Position numbers and translations under genes: made by a program. From Candidatus Krumholzibacteriia bacterium (lineage in GTDB: Bacteria; Krumholzibacteriota; Krumholzibacteriia; Krumholzibacteriales; Krumholzibacteriaceae), in contig JAPLKY010000059.1 of the NCBI GenBank assembly GCA_026387805.1, positions 1-6,505 on the forward strand: a DNA stretch of 6,505 nucleotides, written 5' to 3'. The notes under the pieces are model-generated. The model did no database searches. It saw nothing but the letters and a program-made list of their open reading frames with translations, and was not told the origin of the DNA. This document shows, in pieces, positions 4,740 through 6,505 of the stretch. Within the stretch, counting starts at the first letter, position 1. Each line of letters opens with the position of its first letter.

Positions 4740-6176
4740 ATGGAAGCGAAAAAGCTCACGACAAAGGAGAAGCTTCAGATCCCGCCGGTCATGATGCCGC
4801 AGCAGGACGCCCACGAGCGAGTCCACAACGTAAACGAAGTGCCGCTCGGTTACACGGTCGATATGGCGCAAACGGAGGCACAGCGCTGTCTCCAGTGCAA
4901 GAACGCCCCGTGCGTCAAGGGGTGCCCGGTCGAGATCGACATCCCCGCTTTCATCAATGCGATCCTCGAAGGAAGGAATCGCGAATCGATCAACACGATC
5001 AAGCAGACAAACATTCTCCCCGCCGTGTGCGGCCGCGTCTGTCCCCAGGAGGAGCAGTGCCAGAAGACGTGCGTCGTGGGGAAGAGCAACAAGGACGTGG
5101 CGAAGGCCGTCCAGATCGGCAAGCTCGAGCGCTTCGCCGCCGATTGGGAGATGGAGCAGGGAGAGGCCGAGGTGCCGGTCATCAAGGCGTCGACGGGGAA
5201 ACGGGTGGCCGTTGTCGGCTCGGGCCCCGCGGGGCTCACCGTCGCCGCGGATACGCGCCGCGAGGGGCACGACGTGACGATATTCGAGGCGCTTCACAAG
5301 CCGGGGGGCGTGCTCATCTACGGGATTCCCGAGTTCCGTCTCCCGAAGCGCATCGTCATGCGCGAGGTCAAGAATCTTCAGAAGATGGGAGTCACGCTCC
5401 GCACGAACTATGTCGTCGGCAAGCTTTCCACGATCGACGAGCTCTTCGACGAGGGTTTCGATGCCGTGTTCGTCGCCACGGGCGCCGGCCTTCCGCTCTT
5501 CATGCATATCCCCGGAGAGAACCTGAACGGCGTCTACTCGGCGAACGAGTACCTCACCCGCGCGAATCTCATGCAGGCCTATTCATTCCCCAACACCGAT
5601 ACGCCGATCGCGCGCGCGAAGAACGTCGCCGTCTTCGGCGGCGGGAACGTCGCGATGGATTCGGCACGAACGGCGCTGCGTCTCGGCGCGGAGAATGTAT
5701 ACCTCGTCTATCGCCGCTCGAAGAAGGAGATGCCCGCCCGAGTCGAGGAGGTGGAGCACGCCGAGGAAGAGGGCGTCCAGATGATGCTCCTCCAGAACCC
5801 CGTGAAGATCCTCGGCGACCAGAACGGTTGGGTCAAGGAAATCGAGTGCATCAAGATGGAGCTCGGCGAGCCCGACGAGTCCGGCCGCCGCCGCCCGGTG
5901 GCGGTCAAGGGAAGCGAGTTCCTGACCCCGGTGGACGTCGTCATCGTGGCGATCGGCAACGCCTCGAATCCGCTCGTCCCCTCGACCACCCCCGACCTCG
6001 CGGTGAACAAATGGGGAAACATCGTCGCCGCCGAGGAAACGCTCAGGACGAGCAAGAAGGGCGTCTTCGCTGGCGGTGACATCGTTCTCGGCGCCGCCAC
6101 GGTGATTCTCGCGATGGGACAGGGACGCAAGGCCGCACGGGCGATCAACGAGTATCTCAAGACCGGTGTGTGGTGA
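4740..6176 (+). CDS. nfnB: NfnB: NADH-dependent ferredoxin:NADP+ oxidoreductase, large subunit (GltD-like)
   Basis: A 478-residue protein of the glutamate-synthase small-subunit family. The N-terminal domain binds two [4Fe-4S] clusters: C50, C53, C58, C62 (CLQCKNAPCVKGCP) and C97, C101, C107, C111 (CGRVCPQEEQCQKTC). The FAD Rossmann motif VAVVGSGPAG is at 156-165. The NADPH-binding Rossmann motif VAVFGGGNVAMD is at 296-307 and its partner VYRRSKKEMPAR at 323-334. The closing FAD motif FAGGDIVLGAATV is at 443-455. Family members include GltD, but adjacency to a PyrK-like subunit and the absence of a glutamate synthase large subunit identify NfnB. It carries the bifurcating FAD and the NADPH and ferredoxin sites. 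Length is normal and nothing is missing. It follows nfnA by 31 nt and is co-transcribed with it. No clear terminator follows; 6177-6266 holds nothing recognisable. Confidence 0.96.
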   Translation: MEAKKLTTKEKLQIPPVMMPQQDAHERVHNVNEVPLGYTVDMAQTEAQRCLQCKNAPCVKGCPVEIDIPAFINAILEGRNRESINTIKQTNILPAVCGRVCPQEEQCQKTCVVGKSNKDVAKAVQIGKLERFAADWEMEQGEAEVPVIKASTGKRVAVVGSGPAGLTVAADTRREGHDVTIFEALHKPGGVLIYGIPEFRLPKRIVMREVKNLQKMGVTLRTNYVVGKLSTIDELFDEGFDAVFVATGAGLPLFMHIPGENLNGVYSANEYLTRANLMQAYSFPNTDTPIARAKNVAVFGGGNVAMDSARTALRLGAENVYLVYRRSKKEMPARVEEVEHAEEEGVQMMLLQNPVKILGDQNGWVKEIECIKMELGEPDESGRRRPVAVKGSEFLTPVDVVIVAIGNASNPLVPSTTPDLAVNKWGNIVAAEETLRTSKKGVFAGGDIVLGAATVILAMGQGRKAARAINEYLKTGVW

Positions 6177-6266
6177 GTGCTCCGCGAACACCTCTCTCCA
6201 GCAGCCTCGACCATTTCTCTTCGATCGCCGATCCATTGATTCCTGCCTGCGCCGCTCGTTTTGCGC

Positions 6267-6295
6267 TTGACTCAGCCTTTGATGCATAGCATAAT
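6267..6295 (+). promoter_or_regulatory. Sigma-70-type promoter of the arsD operon
   Basis: TTGACT (6267-6272, five of six) and CATAAT (6290-6295, five of six) are separated by the ideal 17 nt. Transcription should begin near 6302, giving a leader of about 72 nt before arsD. The layout copies that of the hgc-operon promoter, including the operator-like element that begins on the last base of the -10. Confidence 0.78.
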
Positions 6296-6312
6296 TCGTC
6301 ATGTAGCGAAAT
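6295..6312. promoter_or_regulatory. Candidate ArsR operator at the arsD promoter, TTCG-N8-CGAAAT
   Basis: TTCG (6295-6298) and CGAAAT (6307-6312) are separated by 8 nt, giving the inverted repeat TTCG-N8-CGAA over the predicted start of transcription. The outer bases and spacing are identical to those at 583-600, and the register relative to the -10 is the same. An ArsR-type repressor bound here would block transcription of the ars genes. Confidence 0.58.
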
Positions 6313-6374
6313 GAAACCGGGTGGTCCGGGCATTGCATGATGTTGAGTGAATCACTCCGAAAGGTATCAAATCT

Positions 6375-6505
6375 ATGGTGAAACTCGAAGTCTATGATCC
6401 TCCGATGTGTTGTTCCTCGGGGGTTTGCTGCCCCAGTGTGGACCAAGTGCTTCCCCGCTTCGCCTCGGATCTGGAGTGGCTCAGGAACAAGGGAATGACG
6501 ATCGC
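6375..6505 (+). CDS. arsD: ArsD, arsenic metallochaperone, 3'-truncated by window end
   Basis: The first 43 residues match the ArsD N-terminus. KLEVYDPPMCC (3-13) carries the vicinal Cys12-Cys13 and is followed by GVCCPSVD with Cys18 (and an extra Cys19). Cys12, Cys13 and Cys18 are the known As(III)-binding site of ArsD, which delivers As(III)/Sb(III) to the ArsA ATPase and also acts as a weak repressor of ars operons. FASDLEWLRNKG (29-40) is the expected following helix. The ATG at 6375 gives the canonical N-terminus; a weak AAGG (6361-6364) precedes it. No arsR gene lies between the promoter and arsD, so its repressor is encoded elsewhere, possibly at 591-944. Downstream ars genes are expected beyond the window. 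Confidence 0.93.
   Translation, partial: MVKLEVYDPPMCCSSGVCCPSVDQVLPRFASDLEWLRNKGMTI

Noticed and set aside
3836..4759. Antisense open frame of 307 codons opposite nfnA
   Set aside because: It is Arg/Asp/His-rich, low-complexity and lies exactly opposite a clear NfnA; high-GC codon use opens such frames on the other strand.
4740..6176. Annotation as glutamate synthase small subunit GltD
   Set aside because: No GltB-like large subunit is present, while the partner gene is a PyrK-like FAD/[2Fe-2S] subunit, which fits NfnAB.
6177..6266. Terminator or small RNA after nfnB
   Set aside because: Only short, weak pairings such as GCGC with a 10-nt loop are visible and no T-run follows a stem. Nothing supportable.

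Overview
The window comes from a high-GC, very probably anaerobic bacterium. Its phylum cannot be fixed from this sequence. The signs of an anaerobe are a complete hgcA-hgcB pair (corrinoid methyltransferase plus ferredoxin, the mercury-methylation genes) and an nfnAB pair (flavin-based NADH-dependent ferredoxin:NADP+ oxidoreductase). Both gene sets are characteristic of anaerobes. Promoters look like ordinary sigma-70 type, and start codons are mostly ATG with good Shine-Dalgarno sequences inside operons.

Layout, all on the + strand. (1) Positions 2-505: the 3' part of a retropepsin-like aspartic protease-type protein. (2) Positions 506-590: a regulatory gap with a strong promoter. (3) Positions 591-3631: a tightly packed six-gene operon. 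Its order is ArsR-family repressor, small Cys-rich membrane protein, CcdA/DsbD-like membrane protein, hgcA, hgcB, and an alkyltransferase-like DNA-binding protein. Junctions are overlaps or gaps of 13 nt or less, except where the end of the small protein is uncertain. (4) Positions 3632-3868: a gap with a short GGCGCC-based tandem repeat. (5) Positions 3869-6176: nfnA and nfnB. (6) Positions 6177-6374: a gap holding a second strong promoter. (7) Positions 6375-6505: the start of arsD, presumably the first gene of an arsenic-resistance operon running off the window.

How the parts may work together: HgcA uses a corrinoid, with its cap-helix Cys as the expected ligand, to pass a methyl group to Hg(II). 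HgcB supplies low-potential electrons to recycle the corrinoid. The genes upstream of hgcA suggest metalloid or metal control (ArsR) and thiol or metal handling at the membrane (the CC/CxC small protein and the CcdA-like protein). That functional link is inference.

The most interesting point is regulatory. The hgc-operon promoter and the arsD promoter have the same architecture (TTGAC-, 17-nt spacer, near-consensus -10). Both carry the same element, TTCG-N8-CGAAAT, starting at exactly the same place, on the last base of the -10. This suggests that one ArsR-type repressor, perhaps the one encoded at 591-944, controls both mercury methylation and arsenic resistance. The hgc transcript is also predicted to be leaderless or nearly so.
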